This document shows, in pieces, positions 50,696 to 62,002 of a stretch of DNA of 64,000 nucleotides. The notes beneath the pieces were generated by a model. It was not told the origin of the DNA. It searched no databases and saw nothing but the letters and a program-made list of their open reading frames with translations. The position numbers were made by a program, and so were the translations under genes. The stretch is from Nitrosomonas mobilis (GTDB taxonomy: Bacteria; Pseudomonadota; Gammaproteobacteria; Burkholderiales; Nitrosomonadaceae): positions 1 to 64,000 of the forward strand of contig NZ_FMWO01000056.1 in the NCBI RefSeq assembly GCF_900103035.1. Reading direction: 5' to 3'. How positions within the stretch are numbered: position 1 is the first letter of the stretch; the number at the start of each line of letters is the position of its first letter.

Positions 50696-53512
50696 TCAGG
50701 CATGGTGCCGAATTTCTCCGGCACCGGAGAGATTGTTGATGCAACGCCCGCATAGTGAGGGATGATCGGTATGTGCGCCGACATCCTGCCGGTAATGCCA
50801 GCATCGTTCACATTTCCGGTGAGGACTCGGCCTGACGATTATTGTTTCTGAATCCATCGTAGCAGCCGGATGCAGGATGACCTCGGATGTAATCAAGACA
50901 AAGCGCAGATCTTCGCCCAACGAATCGAGCAGTGCATAATTTTCACCTGCCGCATGTATCTCTACGATGGCAGCGAGTGAGGAACCAATTTCTCCCTGTG
51001 CCCGTGCTTCTTCCAGCTGTTTCTGCACCAACGCGCGCAGTTGACGTAACTGCTGCCAGCGATACAGGCGCTGTTCAACTGCCGCTGCATTGTCGGATGA
51101 AGACGGGAACGAGTGCCAGGTATGCAGCAGCACGCTGTCATCCTTGTTCCCGGACAACTGCTGCCAGACTTCCTCGGCGGTAAAACTCAGAATGGGGGCA
51201 AACAGCCTGACCAGGCTATGCGCGATATGATGAAGCGCATTTTGTGCGGTGCGGCGTGGTATACCGCTGGCCGCCGCGGTGTAAAGGCGATCCTTGAGAA
51301 TATCCAGATAAAACCCCCCCAGGTCTTCCGAGCAGAAATTATGCAGCCGCGAAACGATCTGATGAAAATCGTAAGCATCATAAAGACGAGTGAGTTCATT
51401 CTGTAATTTTTCCGTGTAATCGAGCATGTAACGATCGATTTCCAGCCAGGATGCAATCGGCAGCGCATCGTTAACCGGATGGAAATCCGCCAGATTGGCC
51501 AGTAGAAAACGCAGGGTATTACGGATACGGCGATAGGTTTCAACCGTGCGCTTGAGAATTTCATCGGAGATGAACAACTCGCCGGAATAATCCGTCGAGG
51601 CGACCCACAGCCGCAGGATATCGGCGCCCATGGTGCCCACAATCTTCTGTGGAGCAATCACATTACCCTTTGATTTACTCATCTTGTAACCTTGACCATC
51701 GACGACAAAACCATGCGTCAGCAGCGCCCGGTAAGGCGCCTTGCCATCGATGGCGCAGCCGGTGAGCAGTGAAGACTGAAACCAGCCGCGGTGCTGGTCA
51801 GAGCCTTCCAGATAGAGATCTGCTGGATAGTCTAGCTGTGGATTGCCTTTCAGGACGGTTGCGTGCGTGGTGCCGGAATCGAACCAGACATCAAGCGTAT
51901 CAGTCAGTTTGCGATAATGTCGTGCATCCTCGCCGAGAAAGCTGGCTACATCCAGGCTGAACCAGGCTTCGATCCCCTCCTGTTCGACCAGCTGGGCGAT
52001 TTTTTCCAGAAACTCATCGCTGCATGGATGCAATACATTGGTTTGCTGATGCACAAAAAATGGCATCGGCACACCCCAGTTGCGCTGACGGGAAACACAC
52101 CAGTCCGGTCGATTCCTGATCATCGCCTCCAACCGGGCACGTCCCCAGGCAGGATAGAAGCGGGTGGACTCCACCGCAGCCAGTGCCAGTTCGCGTAGTG
52201 GTGTTTTTGTGGACGATTCGTCCACTGGCCACATACCGATGAACCACTGCGGTGTGGCACGAAAGATGATCGGGGTTTTGTGGCGCCAGCAATGCGGATA
52301 ACTATGTTCGATGGTTTCGACATGACGCAAATGACCGCTATTTTGCAATGCCGTGATGATGTGATCATTGGCCTTCCACACAAACTGCCCCCCAACCAGC
52401 GGCGTGCTATCGGCAAACTTGCCATCGCCTCCCACAGGGCTGTCATCTGGCAGGTCATATTGCTGCCCGACAAAATAATCATCCAGCCCATGCGCAGGCG
52501 CGGTATGCACCAGCCCGGTACCCGCTTCCAGCGTCACGTGCTTACCACAAATGATTGGTACTTCGCGGGATGCAAAGGGATGCTGCAGCACAAGATGTTC
52601 CAGCGCTTGCCCCTTGCAGCTAGCAACCGCACTGCCAGCAAGCCCGTAACGGGCAAGACAGGTTTGCACCAGCTCGGTCGCGAGAATCAACCAACCTTGG
52701 TCGGTTTTCACCAGACTGTAGTCAAGCTCAGGATGCACGCAAACAGCCTGGTTGGCAGGCAACGTCCATGGGGTGGTGGTCCAGATGACAGCCTGAATGA
52801 TAGCGTCAGCCGAGATCGGGGTCGCGAAAACATAAGCCAATGGATGTGCCTGACCCTCTGCGGCAGCGATAACATCAAAGCCGACATCGATAGCGGGAGA
52901 AGGTTTGTTTTCGTATTCGACTTCCGCTTCCGCCAAGGCCGAGCCACAGTCGATACACCAGTTGACCGGCTTTTGTCCTTGGTAGAGATGTCCATTCTGC
53001 CGAATTTTGCCGAGCGCACGGATAATGCCAGCTTCGGTGGCGTAATTCATAGTCAGATAAGGATTTTCCCAGTCACCAAGCACCCCGAGGCGAATAAAAT
53101 CAGCTTTCTGACGTGCCACCTGTTCACTTGCAAACTCCCGGCACAATTTCCGGAGCTGATCGGCAGGCAGATGTTTGCCGTGTTTTTTCTCGATCTGATG
53201 CTCGATCGGCAGCCCGTGACAATCCCAGCCGGGAACATAAGGCGCATCAAACCCGGCCAGTGTCTTGCCCTTGATAATGATGTCCTTGAGAATCTTGTTG
53301 ACGGCATGACCTATATGAATATCACCATTGGCATAAGGCGGGCCATCGTGCAGCACAAATTTCGGGCGCCCCTGGCAAGCCTCACGAATTTTCCGGTAAA
53401 GCTCTTTCTCCTGCCAGATTTTCAGCATCTCCGGTTCGCGTTTCGCCAGATCTCCGCGCATAGGAAAAGGGGTATCGAGTAGATTGAGCGTGTCTTTGTA
53501 ATTAATCGTCAT
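50696..53512 (-). CDS. ileS: Isoleucyl-tRNA synthetase
   Basis: A 938-aa class I synthetase. HIGH lies at residues 66-69 ([13 protein letters not shown]), KMSKS near 608-612, the editing domain is in the middle, and a C-terminal zinc finger is present ([12 protein letters not shown] and CGRC). Its ATG overlaps the ribF stop as ATGA. It is in the ribF-ileS-lspA operon. Confidence 0.97.
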   Translation of the reverse strand: MTINYKDTLNLLDTPFPMRGDLAKREPEMLKIWQEKELYRKIREACQGRPKFVLHDGPPYANGDIHIGHAVNKILKDIIIKGKTLAGFDAPYVPGWDCHGLPIEHQIEKKHGKHLPADQLRKLCREFASEQVARQKADFIRLGVLGDWENPYLTMNYATEAGIIRALGKIRQNGHLYQGQKPVNWCIDCGSALAEAEVEYENKPSPAIDVGFDVIAAAEGQAHPLAYVFATPISADAIIQAVIWTTTPWTLPANQAVCVHPELDYSLVKTDQGWLILATELVQTCLARYGLAGSAVASCKGQALEHLVLQHPFASREVPIICGKHVTLEAGTGLVHTAPAHGLDDYFVGQQYDLPDDSPVGGDGKFADSTPLVGGQFVWKANDHIITALQNSGHLRHVETIEHSYPHCWRHKTPIIFRATPQWFIGMWPVDESSTKTPLRELALAAVESTRFYPAWGRARLEAMIRNRPDWCVSRQRNWGVPMPFFVHQQTNVLHPCSDEFLEKIAQLVEQEGIEAWFSLDVASFLGEDARHYRKLTDTLDVWFDSGTTHATVLKGNPQLDYPADLYLEGSDQHRGWFQSSLLTGCAIDGKAPYRALLTHGFVVDGQGYKMSKSKGNVIAPQKIVGTMGADILRLWVASTDYSGELFISDEILKRTVETYRRIRNTLRFLLANLADFHPVNDALPIASWLEIDRYMLDYTEKLQNELTRLYDAYDFHQIVSRLHNFCSEDLGGFYLDILKDRLYTAAASGIPRRTAQNALHHIAHSLVRLFAPILSFTAEEVWQQLSGNKDDSVLLHTWHSFPSSSDNAAAVEQRLYRWQQLRQLRALVQKQLEEARAQGEIGSSLAAIVEIHAAGENYALLDSLGEDLRFVLITSEVILHPAATMDSETIIVRPSPHRKCERCWHYRQDVGAHTDHPSLCGRCINNLSGAGEIRHHA

Positions 53513-54495
53513 GGATGAAAAGAATAAACCTCTAGCGGAATATTGCGCTTTATATTTTTTATCAGAAAAAACTGTTGAGCATCGACAACATCCTGGGCAA
53601 TTTGCCGGGTAAGAATACCCAAGTCGGCAAATTTTGCCTCATCACGCAATTTATGCAGAAAATGCACACATAGCCGATGCCCATATATTTCCTTATCGAA
53701 ATCAAAAAGATGTACTTCCAGCACCGGTTTGCCAGCGTCGCGAATCGTCGGGCGTGTTCCCAGACTAGCCACGCCCGGCAGACGCCGATCCGGTTGCTGG
53801 CTATCCTGATCAGTAACTTCCACCACGAAAATGCCACTCAAGGGCGGATGATTATGTTCCAGACAGATGTTGGCCGTTGGAAAGCCGATTTTTTTGCCCA
53901 ACTTGTCACCATCAACCACACGTCCGCTGATGCAGTAGTCCCGCCCCAGCATAGTTTTTGCCAATAGCAGATCGCCGCTCGCAAGCGCCTCCCGGATGGC
54001 GGTGCTGGATACACGCAATCCGTTTATGCAAAAACTTGGCATGATTTCAAGCTCGAAGCTATCCGCTTGCGCCGCATACTGCTGTAATAACATGCGGTCA
54101 CCGCTGCGGTTGGCACCAAAACGAAAATCATCACCAATCAGCAGCCAGCGCACATCAAGTTCTCGACGCAATATCCGCGAGATGAACGTACTGGCCGGGA
54201 TGCTGGCGAATGCTAAATTGAAATGAATAAGCTGCGCGCGCGCAATGCCTGTCTTCGCAAGTAACGACAGCTTCTCCCGCAGACTGGTCAATCTAACCGG
54301 CGCCTGATCGGGTGCGAGAAACTCCCTCGGGTGAGGTTCAAACGTCATGGCGCAGGAAGTCAAACCCAGTCGTTCTGCTGCCTGCTTCACTTGTGCCAGC
54401 ATCGCCTGGTGCCCCAGATGCACACCATCAAAATTACCGATTGTCAGAGCCAGAGGTTGACTGGCAGTGCTGGCAGCACGTCTTGTAATTAACAT
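53509..54495 (-). CDS. ribF: Bifunctional riboflavin kinase/FAD synthetase
   Basis: A 328-aa protein making FMN then FAD. The N-terminal nucleotidyltransferase has [15 protein letters not shown]. The C-terminal kinase has [11 protein letters not shown]. The start is ATG 54495. It is 46 nt downstream of the globin gene. Confidence 0.96.
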   Translation of the reverse strand: MLITRRAASTASQPLALTIGNFDGVHLGHQAMLAQVKQAAERLGLTSCAMTFEPHPREFLAPDQAPVRLTSLREKLSLLAKTGIARAQLIHFNLAFASIPASTFISRILRRELDVRWLLIGDDFRFGANRSGDRMLLQQYAAQADSFELEIMPSFCINGLRVSSTAIREALASGDLLLAKTMLGRDYCISGRVVDGDKLGKKIGFPTANICLEHNHPPLSGIFVVEVTDQDSQQPDRRLPGVASLGTRPTIRDAGKPVLEVHLFDFDKEIYGHRLCVHFLHKLRDEAKFADLGILTRQIAQDVVDAQQFFLIKNIKRNIPLEVYSFHP

Positions 54496-54541
54496 TGATG
54501 GCAAAGCATTTGGCGGTTAAACTCACAATTTTGTACGCCGC

Positions 54542-54970
54542 CTATGCGGTTTCGATATCGAGTTCGATTGGCTGCTGTTGCGGAAAATGGCTCATTTGAT
54601 AACCCATCCATAATCTGCCGGCAATAAATCCAGCAACGGTATCGGCGTGGCGTTTTAGTCCAGGGTTACCTATTTCCTGTGTCGTCTCGCGAAACAGGTG
54701 CAGCCAGCGTCTGAACAAATCGGCGTTCAGTTCAGGCAAAGCGATATGCTTGGGCATGGGCGCGCCCCGGAAACGGCTGGTACCGCGCAACTGAGCCGAC
54801 CAGAAATTGGTCATCTGCACAAAATGAGCATCCCAATCGATGACATGCTCTTCGAAAATGGGGCCAAGATCTGGATCTTTTCTGGCCTTGGCATAGAAAT
54901 CATGCACCAGTCTTGAAATTTCTTCCTCACTATACAGTGAGAGGTTAGGTTCGGGAATAGGATTTTGCAT
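54542..54970 (-). CDS. Group III truncated haemoglobin
   Basis: A 142-aa globin of the group III (P) type. Features include FYAKARKDPDLGPIFEEHV, a Phe-Trp segment NFWSAQLRGTSRFRGAP and the proximal-His region (FRRWLHLF). Such proteins bind oxygen or NO, which would suit an ammonia oxidiser that makes NO. This role is a guess. Confidence 0.92.
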   Translation of the reverse strand: MQNPIPEPNLSLYSEEEISRLVHDFYAKARKDPDLGPIFEEHVIDWDAHFVQMTNFWSAQLRGTSRFRGAPMPKHIALPELNADLFRRWLHLFRETTQEIGNPGLKRHADTVAGFIAGRLWMGYQMSHFPQQQPIELDIETA

Positions 54971-55047
54971 TATGATAAGCGCCTGCCAACAATTAAAATC
55001 TGTTTGGAAAGAATAAAAAACCCGGGAATTGTCCTACAAAAACTGTC

Positions 55048-55076
55048 TTGACATAACCAGCACACAAGTTTGTCAT
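55048..55076 (+). promoter_or_regulatory. Likely promoter of the peptide transporter genes
   Basis: A perfect TTGACA (55048-55053), a 17-bp spacer and TGTCAT (55071-55076, 4 of 6) precede the substrate-binding gene by about 90 nt. Confidence 0.5.
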
Positions 55077-55168
55077 AGGTCTTTATTTTCTCACACTTGT
55101 GGCCACACTTCGAATCTTTGTATATGCTTGCGCTTTCAACGCGGCCGATCAGTCAGGTTATCAAACGT

Positions 55169-57385
55169 ATGTCAAGTTTCATTCCGGCAGGGATCATTGC
55201 TTCACTCCATAGCGCTCATGGCCTCCGGTATTGGGGATGCTGTGTGTTCCTACTGCTGGCCGGCTGTGCAGAACCGTGGAATAATCCTTACCCTGCCGCG
55301 CAGTCAGGCGAGAACATTCTCTACAACGCTTTTGCCGAGCGACCCAAACACCTCGATCCAGTGCAATCCTACAGCACGAACGAGATTCTTTTTACTGCGC
55401 AGATTTATCAGCCGCCGTTGCAATATCATTACCTAAAAAGGCCATTCGAACTTATTCCACAAACAGCAACCACCTTGCCAACGGTTCGGTATTATGATGC
55501 CAATGATGTGGCTTTACCTGCCGATGCGGAAGAAGTCGCCTTTTCAGTTTACGAAATACATATCAAACCTGAGATTCACTACCAACCTCATCCAGCATTT
55601 GCTAGAGATGTACTGGGTGATTTTCTTTATCATACCCAGACGGCATCGGATCTCAAGCAAATACAGAAAATTGCGGATTTCGAGCATGACGACACGCGCG
55701 AGCTGCTGGCTGACGACTACCTGTACCAGATCAAACGGCTAGCACACCCCAAACTCCACTCTCCAATTTTTGGACTGATGGCGGATTACATCGTAGGATT
55801 GCGCGAATACGCTGAAACCCTGAGTAAGCATGCAACCGCCAATCCTGACGACGTTTATCTGGATTTGCGTCAGTTTCCCCTCTCAGGTGTAGAAAAAGTG
55901 GACGATCATACCTACCGTATTCGCATCAAGGGCAAATACCCACAGTTTATTTACTGGCTGGCGATGCCCTTTTTTGCACCAATTCCCTGGGAAGCAGACC
56001 GATTCTTTTCGCAGCCCGGGCTTGCGGATAAAAATATCACGCTTGACTGGTATCCAGTCGGCACGGGCCCCTACATGTTGACCGAGAACGACCCTAACAG
56101 CGTCATGGTGCTGGAACGCAACCCAAATTTCCAAGGGGAACATTATCCAGCGGAAGGCATGCCGGAAGATGTCGAGAATAATCTGTTACAGGATGCGGAC
56201 CAGCCTCTGCCATTCATTGACAAAATCATTTTCAGCCGGGAAAAAGAAAGTATTCCGCGCTGGAATAAGTTTCTGCAAGGATACTATGACGCCTCCGGCA
56301 TTGGTTCCGACAGTTTCGACCAGGCCGTGCAAATAAGCGGACAAGGTGAAACGGTCGTCACCGAAGGGATGGGGGAACAGGGTATCCGCCTGGAAACTGC
56401 AGTAGCGCCCTCGACCTATTATATGGGTTTCAACATGCTGGATACGGTGGTTGGTGGGCGTACCACGCAGGAAAAACAGGCTGCTCGCAAGCTGCGTCAG
56501 GCCATATCGATCGCGGTCGATTATGAGGAATTTATTTCTATTTTCGCCAACGGCCGTGGACTGGCGGCACAAAGCCCCATCCCTCCCGGAATTGAAGGAT
56601 ATCGCGATGGCAAGGCAGGGATTAATTCCATTGTTTATGAATGGCATAATGGCGGACCTAGACGCAGGTCCATCAAAGTGGCCAAAAGATTGCTAGCTGA
56701 AGCGGGCTATCCGGATGGTATTGATAAGAAATCTGGCAAACCATTAGTTCTGTATTTCGACGTTACCACACGCAGCGCGGACGACAAGGCAATACTCGAC
56801 TGGATGCGCAAGCAGTTTCGCAAAATCAACATTCACCTGGTAGTGCGCAGCACGGATTACAACCGCTTTCAGGACAAAATCCGTAGCGGTAATGCCCAGA
56901 TTTTCGAATGGGGTTGGAATGCGGATTACCCCGATCCGGAAAATTTCCTATTTCTGCTCTATGGTCCGCAGCGCAAGGTAGGAAACAATGGCGAAAACGC
57001 TGCCAATTATGATAATGCCGAATTCAACCGCCTGTTCGAGCGCATGAACAATATGGAATCAGGCCCTCAGCGTGCTCAAATCATCGATCAAATGCTGGCG
57101 ATACTGCGTGAAGATGCTCCGTGGTTGTGGGGCTATCATCCCAAGGACTATGCCTTGTATCACGCCTGGTATCAGAATGTAAAACCCAACCGGCTCTCCA
57201 ACAACAACATGAAATACTGGCGTATTGATCACAATTTGCGCGCGCAGAAGCAACGAGAGTGGAATGAGCCAGTATTGTGGCCGCTTGGAATAGTATTTTT
57301 TTTATTGATGGGTGGGTTGCTACCAGCATGGCTCGCTTACCGCCGTCGTGAACAGGGCCGCAGTCTGACTACCCAATCCAGTTGA
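55169..57385 (+). CDS. Peptide-type ABC substrate-binding lipoprotein
   Basis: A 738-aa SBP_bac_5 family protein. The lipobox LLAGC follows a hydrophobic stretch. ENILYNAFAERPKHLDPVQS starts the binding domain, and EWGWNADYPDPENFLFLLYG is a clear family block. An unusual C-terminal membrane helix (VLWPLGIVFFLLMGGLLPAW) and basic tail end the protein. The start is uncertain: ATG 55169 is chosen, with ATG 55124 as an alternative. A permease gene begins 18 nt after its stop. Confidence 0.88.
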   Translation: MSSFIPAGIIASLHSAHGLRYWGCCVFLLLAGCAEPWNNPYPAAQSGENILYNAFAERPKHLDPVQSYSTNEILFTAQIYQPPLQYHYLKRPFELIPQTATTLPTVRYYDANDVALPADAEEVAFSVYEIHIKPEIHYQPHPAFARDVLGDFLYHTQTASDLKQIQKIADFEHDDTRELLADDYLYQIKRLAHPKLHSPIFGLMADYIVGLREYAETLSKHATANPDDVYLDLRQFPLSGVEKVDDHTYRIRIKGKYPQFIYWLAMPFFAPIPWEADRFFSQPGLADKNITLDWYPVGTGPYMLTENDPNSVMVLERNPNFQGEHYPAEGMPEDVENNLLQDADQPLPFIDKIIFSREKESIPRWNKFLQGYYDASGIGSDSFDQAVQISGQGETVVTEGMGEQGIRLETAVAPSTYYMGFNMLDTVVGGRTTQEKQAARKLRQAISIAVDYEEFISIFANGRGLAAQSPIPPGIEGYRDGKAGINSIVYEWHNGGPRRRSIKVAKRLLAEAGYPDGIDKKSGKPLVLYFDVTTRSADDKAILDWMRKQFRKINIHLVVRSTDYNRFQDKIRSGNAQIFEWGWNADYPDPENFLFLLYGPQRKVGNNGENAANYDNAEFNRLFERMNNMESGPQRAQIIDQMLAILREDAPWLWGYHPKDYALYHAWYQNVKPNRLSNNNMKYWRIDHNLRAQKQREWNEPVLWPLGIVFFLLMGGLLPAWLAYRRREQGRSLTTQSS

Positions 57386-57403
57386 TCGTAACCATCCATA
57401 CAG

Positions 57404-58381
57404 ATGCTGAATTACATTATCCGTCGTATTCTCTATGCAATCCCGATCCTGATCGGGGTGAATCTCGTCACGTTCATGCTTTTTTTTGTGGTCAACACAC
57501 CAGACGACATGGCACGCATGCAGCTTGGCACCAAGCACGTCACGGATGAGGCTATTTTCAAATGGAAGCAAGCGCGCGGTTATGACAAACCGTTGATCTA
57601 CCATGATGATGCACCGGGCTTCCAAAAATTCACCGATACCATTTTTTTTGAAAAATCGCTCGCCATGTTTGCCTTTGATTTTGGCCGTGCTGATGATGGC
57701 CGTGACATTGCCCTAGAAATACAGAGCCGTATGTGGCCAAGCCTGGCGATCGCTTTACCGGTATTTCTGCTGGGACTGTTGGCGTACATCACGTTCGCAT
57801 TGCTGATGACCTTTTTCCGGGCAACCTATATCGATTTCTGGGGGGTAGTGCTTTGTATCGCGCTGATGTCTGTTTCCAGCCTGTTTTACATCATTGGCGG
57901 CCAGTTTCTGATCAGCAAGCTGTGGCATTGGGTGCCAATCTCCGGCTACACTAACAGTATCGATGCCTGGCGTTTTCTACTGTTGCCGATTCTCGTCGGT
58001 GTCGTCAGCAGCGCTGGCGCCAATTCTCGCTGGTACCGCACCATTTTCCTGGAAGAAATGAGCCGGGAATATGTGCGTACGGCACGTGCCAAGGGGCTGC
58101 CGGAACGTATCGTATTATTCAGGCATGTCCTCAAAAATGCCATGATTCCAATTCTGACCGGAGCGGTTGTGGTTATACCGCTACTATTTCTTGGTGGTCT
58201 GATCACTGAATCATTCTTTGGCATACCGGGACTGGGCAGCTATACTATCGACGCCATTCAGTCGCAAGACTTCGCTGTGGTGCGTGCCATGGTATTTTTG
58301 GGTTCATTGCTGTACATCATAGGTCTGCTGTTGACCGATCTGTCCTATACGCTAGTTGATCCTCGGGTGCGCCTGGAATAG
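57404..58381 (+). CDS. OppB-like ABC permease
   Basis: A 325-aa membrane permease of the DppB/OppB family with the usual N-terminus (MLNYIIRRILYAIPILIGVN) and an EAA-type loop (YVRTARAKGLPERIVLFRHV). The partner permease (OppC) and the ATPases are not in the following DNA, where a cyclase gene begins instead. It may work with components encoded elsewhere. Confidence 0.92.
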   Translation: MLNYIIRRILYAIPILIGVNLVTFMLFFVVNTPDDMARMQLGTKHVTDEAIFKWKQARGYDKPLIYHDDAPGFQKFTDTIFFEKSLAMFAFDFGRADDGRDIALEIQSRMWPSLAIALPVFLLGLLAYITFALLMTFFRATYIDFWGVVLCIALMSVSSLFYIIGGQFLISKLWHWVPISGYTNSIDAWRFLLLPILVGVVSSAGANSRWYRTIFLEEMSREYVRTARAKGLPERIVLFRHVLKNAMIPILTGAVVVIPLLFLGGLITESFFGIPGLGSYTIDAIQSQDFAVVRAMVFLGSLLYIIGLLLTDLSYTLVDPRVRLE

Positions 58382-58423
58382 TCATTACCGAAAAATTACT
58401 CATTACTCTTGGAAAGCCCGTAT

Positions 58424-60091
58424 TTGAAAAGCATAAAAAGTAAAATTGTCCTGTTCGCATTGATTGCAACCTTGCTACCCTCGGCAGGACTGGGGTTGCT
58501 GACTTTCTGGCAAAATGAAGCGCTGGTCAACGATGGAGCTACACGCGAGTTACACGCATTGACGAATAATGTTTCGCAACTACTGGAAACCTGGTTAAAC
58601 GAGAATATTCTCGCTGTCCGCGCACTGGCAGCGGCCAATCCCGTCATTGAAGGACTGGCCATATCCGGTCAGACTAAAAACAGCAGCGATACTGAACAGG
58701 CACAAAGTGTCATGGCCAGTTATTTGCTATCGGTCATAGGCAAACTGGATAACATTGTGGCGCTAGCTGTTTTTGATCTTGACCGGCAGATGATTGCCAG
58801 TAGCGTCACGATGCCCAAGGCTGACGCTGCCCTGCAAGACTGGCCACAGACAGCGCTCATGTCCCCCACAGATGCCAATCTACCTGTCTCCCCCGCAGAC
58901 TGGGAGGTCTATTACGCTAAGTCTACATTCAACATCATTTTTCCGGTACTGTCAGATGACAATACACTTAAGGGTTATCTTGCTGCCGCACTTGATTCTA
59001 ACGCTCTTGCCAGGCAACTGCGTGAAACCCGCAAGTTTTCGCTTGGGGAAATCATTCTGCTGGATAAAACTGGTCATGTTTTTCTGAGCAGCGCCATGCA
59101 ACTCGATCAGACAGCAGCTCTTGATCCGGAAATTTTTTCGGCATTGCGTAAACCGGCTGCAGGATCATTGGTTTACGATGGGCTTGTTTATCCACTTGCA
59201 ATCGGCCTGGTTAGTGCTTATGAAAAGCTGCCTATCTTCATTCTGGTAGAACGGGATTATGCCGGCGTACAGATTGCCTGGACCAAGCTGCGTAACCGCT
59301 TTTTGACTTTGGTTGTCATTCTGATAGCCATGGTAACTGCATTTGCTCTATACATGGGACATGCCATAGTCGCACCGCTGGAAAAACTGATTGCTGCCGC
59401 GCGAAGTATTGTTGACGGCAAGTTGGATGTGCATCTGCAAGTTCATCAGCGTGATGAGCTTGGCCAGCTGGCTGCCATGTTCAATCAAATGACCGATGCA
59501 TTACGGCACAAACATGCCGTAATCATGGCGGTGAATGAAGATATACGAGAAAAGAATCAGTTGTTGCAGAAATTATCAGTAACAGACGGGTTGACCGGAC
59601 TATATAACCGCAGCAAACTTGATGCGATTCTGGTTGACCAGCTGGCGCGTTTCAAACGTAATAACCGTCCATTTTGCCTGTTGATGATCGATATTGATTA
59701 CTTCAAGCATATCAATGACGAACTTGGCCATATAATGGGGGATAAAATTCTTATAACGGTATCAACCGTACTATTAAAATCTATACGGGCAATTGACTAT
59801 GCTGCACGTTATGGCGGGGATGAATTCATGATCGTTCTGACGGAAACCGATATAGGCGCCGCCATTAAAACTGCTGAGCGGATACGGATGCAAACAAGCG
59901 CGCTTTGCCGGGAATTTGAAGAATCTCCGGTCAAAATTACCCTCAGCGTTGGTATTGCCCAAGGCCAGCATAGTGACATGATACCCAATGATCTGATTGC
60001 GCGAGCAGACGCGGCATTGTATGAGGCCAAGAAAGCCGGACGCGATCAAGTACAAATTTATTGTGATGGTAGCGCGTTATCATCCTCATGA
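58424..60091 (+). CDS. Membrane diguanylate cyclase with Cache-like sensor, HAMP and GGDEF
   Basis: A 555-aa protein. TM1 lies near residues 8-28, a periplasmic Cache-like sensor at ~30-280, TM2 (LVVILIAMVTAFALYMGHAI) at ~290-310, HAMP at ~310-365, then a GGDEF domain with GGDEF near 464-468 and I-site RAID. It should make c-di-GMP in response to an external ligand. TTG 58424 has GGAAAG 6 nt upstream and is preferred over TTG 58409. It follows the permease by 42 nt, so transport and sensing may be linked. Confidence 0.92.
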   Translation: MKSIKSKIVLFALIATLLPSAGLGLLTFWQNEALVNDGATRELHALTNNVSQLLETWLNENILAVRALAAANPVIEGLAISGQTKNSSDTEQAQSVMASYLLSVIGKLDNIVALAVFDLDRQMIASSVTMPKADAALQDWPQTALMSPTDANLPVSPADWEVYYAKSTFNIIFPVLSDDNTLKGYLAAALDSNALARQLRETRKFSLGEIILLDKTGHVFLSSAMQLDQTAALDPEIFSALRKPAAGSLVYDGLVYPLAIGLVSAYEKLPIFILVERDYAGVQIAWTKLRNRFLTLVVILIAMVTAFALYMGHAIVAPLEKLIAAARSIVDGKLDVHLQVHQRDELGQLAAMFNQMTDALRHKHAVIMAVNEDIREKNQLLQKLSVTDGLTGLYNRSKLDAILVDQLARFKRNNRPFCLLMIDIDYFKHINDELGHIMGDKILITVSTVLLKSIRAIDYAARYGGDEFMIVLTETDIGAAIKTAERIRMQTSALCREFEESPVKITLSVGIAQGQHSDMIPNDLIARADAALYEAKKAGRDQVQIYCDGSALSSS

Positions 60092-60119
60092 TCACCAGAA
60101 ACCTGCCGGATAGAACCTG

Positions 60120-61064
60120 ATGGAATACAAGGATTATTACCAGATCATGGGTGTGGCACGTAATGCCACACAAGCAGAGATCAAACAGACCTATCGTAAA
60201 CTGGCGCGTCAGTATCACCCGGACGTCAGCAAGGAAGCAAGTGCGGAAGCACGTTTCAAGGAAATTGGCGAAGCCTATGAAGTGCTCAAAGATCCGGAAA
60301 AACGCGCTGCTTACGACCGGCTGGGGGAGCGCTGGAAAAATGGGCAGGAATTTCAGCCACCACCAGGATGGGATCAGGGATTTGAATTCCATGGCGGGCA
60401 GTTTTCTCAGGCAGACGCTTCACAATTCAGTAGTTTCTTTGAGAGTCTTTTTGGAAGAAGATATAAGTCAGGTGGCCCGGGTCAAACGCACGGCTTTGAT
60501 CTGAAGGGACAGGATTCCCATGCCAAAATCTCCATTGATCTCGAGGATGTTTTCCAGGGTGCCGTTCGCAGTCTGATGCTGCAGCATACTGAACTGGGAC
60601 CGGAAGGCAGACCGCAAATCAAGGAACGTACCTTGAATGTACGTATCCCCAAGGGTATCCGTCAGGGACAACATATTCGTCTGGCCGGTCAGGGAAGCGC
60701 TGGACAAGGGCAGGGAAAGGCGGGCGATCTTTACCTGGAAGTGATGCTCAAACCCCACCCATTGTATAAAGTGGATGGCAAGGATATTTCGATGGAGTTG
60801 CCCGTCGCCCCGTGGGAAGCTGCACTGGGAGGAATCGTTCAGGTTCCTACTCCACAGGGCGACGTAGATCTCAAAATACCAGCCAATTCCCAGTCTGGCC
60901 AGAAGCTGAGACTCAAGGAACGCGGTATTCCAGGAACAACACCGGGTGATCTCTATGTCGTATTGAAAATAGTGCTGCCACCGGCAGAAAGTGAGCAGGC
61001 AAAGGCTTTCTATCAGGAAATGAAACAAAAAATGGCATTCAATCCACGCGCAAAACTGAATTAG
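60120..61064 (+). CDS. cbpA: Curved DNA-binding protein CbpA (DnaJ family)
   Basis: A 314-aa co-chaperone. The J domain (1-70) has HPD in YHPDVSKE, followed by a Gly/Phe-rich linker and two C-terminal DnaJ domains (PLYKVDGKDISMELPVAPWE, VPTPQGDVDLKIP). It lacks the zinc finger of DnaJ. The usual inhibitor gene cbpM is absent next to it. Confidence 0.93.
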   Translation: MEYKDYYQIMGVARNATQAEIKQTYRKLARQYHPDVSKEASAEARFKEIGEAYEVLKDPEKRAAYDRLGERWKNGQEFQPPPGWDQGFEFHGGQFSQADASQFSSFFESLFGRRYKSGGPGQTHGFDLKGQDSHAKISIDLEDVFQGAVRSLMLQHTELGPEGRPQIKERTLNVRIPKGIRQGQHIRLAGQGSAGQGQGKAGDLYLEVMLKPHPLYKVDGKDISMELPVAPWEAALGGIVQVPTPQGDVDLKIPANSQSGQKLRLKERGIPGTTPGDLYVVLKIVLPPAESEQAKAFYQEMKQKMAFNPRAKLN

Positions 61065-61135
61065 TGAGAGGCCCCTGAAAGTAATCGTCTGCTTGTCGCC
61101 TACCCATGTCAATACACCGTCAGGATGTATCAACC

Positions 61136-62002
61136 ATGAACAATACTCAGATTAAAATCCGTATTCAGCTTGACCCATCCACCCAGCGAACTGCATCAGA
61201 TCCTTCTGATCCGGAATCGAAAGCTGACAGTGGTCTTTCTGTTGACCATGAGCAGGTTTACGATCGAAGAAAACTTTTCTTCGCTGTGAGTATATTGCTG
61301 TTGATCCTCACGGGATTGATCTGGCTTGTTTCTACTATGTGGGGAGATGACGAGATTGAACCACCATTATCTTCACCGGAATTGCTCTCATTATCCGAGG
61401 TGCCGACCCTGGCGCAGATTGAACAAGATACTATGTTGCCTGAGTCGGCTACTACTCTGCAGGAAGCTGCGCCAACTCATGTAATCGATGCTACAACGGA
61501 TACTGAAGTTGCTGAGATAGCACCACCAGCTCAGAAAGCGACACCGATCACATTGGAAACCGGCATCGCACCCACGCCCATACCGCAGCCGATACCCGCA
61601 GCAAAATCCGCCTCTTCTCCCAACAATACTGAAATCCCGGAGACAAGCAGCACATCCAGCTCACAACCAGTCACAACCCCGGTTTTCCGCGCGCAGCTGA
61701 CTTCTGCCATCAGCCAACGTGAGCCGGTAGACGACATCAAACAGATATCGCTGGCAGGCCGACCCAGCCGAGCGATATTTTTATTCCTGCATTTGCATGA
61801 TCTGACCGGTGAAACCATCCGCGTTAACTGGTTTTTTCAGGGCCGATCGGTCGCACAAGTGCTGCTACCGGTCGGAAACAATGATTGGCGAACCTATTCC
61901 AGCAAGATGCTGAATGCCAGGCGTCTGGGAAACTGGCATGTCACTGCGCAAGACTCATCCGACAGCCTACTGGCAGAATTTCTGTTTGAGGTGACACCGT
62001 GA
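61136..62002 (+). CDS. DUF2914-domain membrane protein
   Basis: A 288-aa protein with a cytoplasmic N-terminus, one helix (FFAVSILLLILTGLIWLV), a Pro/Thr/Ser-rich linker and a C-terminal DUF2914 domain (IFLFLHLHDLTGETIRVNWF, NDWRTYSSKML, GNWHVTAQD). Function is unknown. Its stop overlaps the Nudix start (GTGA). The start at 61136 has AGGA 10 nt upstream; 61106 is possible. Confidence 0.85.
   Translation: MNNTQIKIRIQLDPSTQRTASDPSDPESKADSGLSVDHEQVYDRRKLFFAVSILLLILTGLIWLVSTMWGDDEIEPPLSSPELLSLSEVPTLAQIEQDTMLPESATTLQEAAPTHVIDATTDTEVAEIAPPAQKATPITLETGIAPTPIPQPIPAAKSASSPNNTEIPETSSTSSSQPVTTPVFRAQLTSAISQREPVDDIKQISLAGRPSRAIFLFLHLHDLTGETIRVNWFFQGRSVAQVLLPVGNNDWRTYSSKMLNARRLGNWHVTAQDSSDSLLAEFLFEVTP

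Noticed and set aside
52280..53482. 400-aa ORF antisense to ileS
   Set aside because: The sense strand is an intact ileS with all motifs; the antisense frame is a composition effect.
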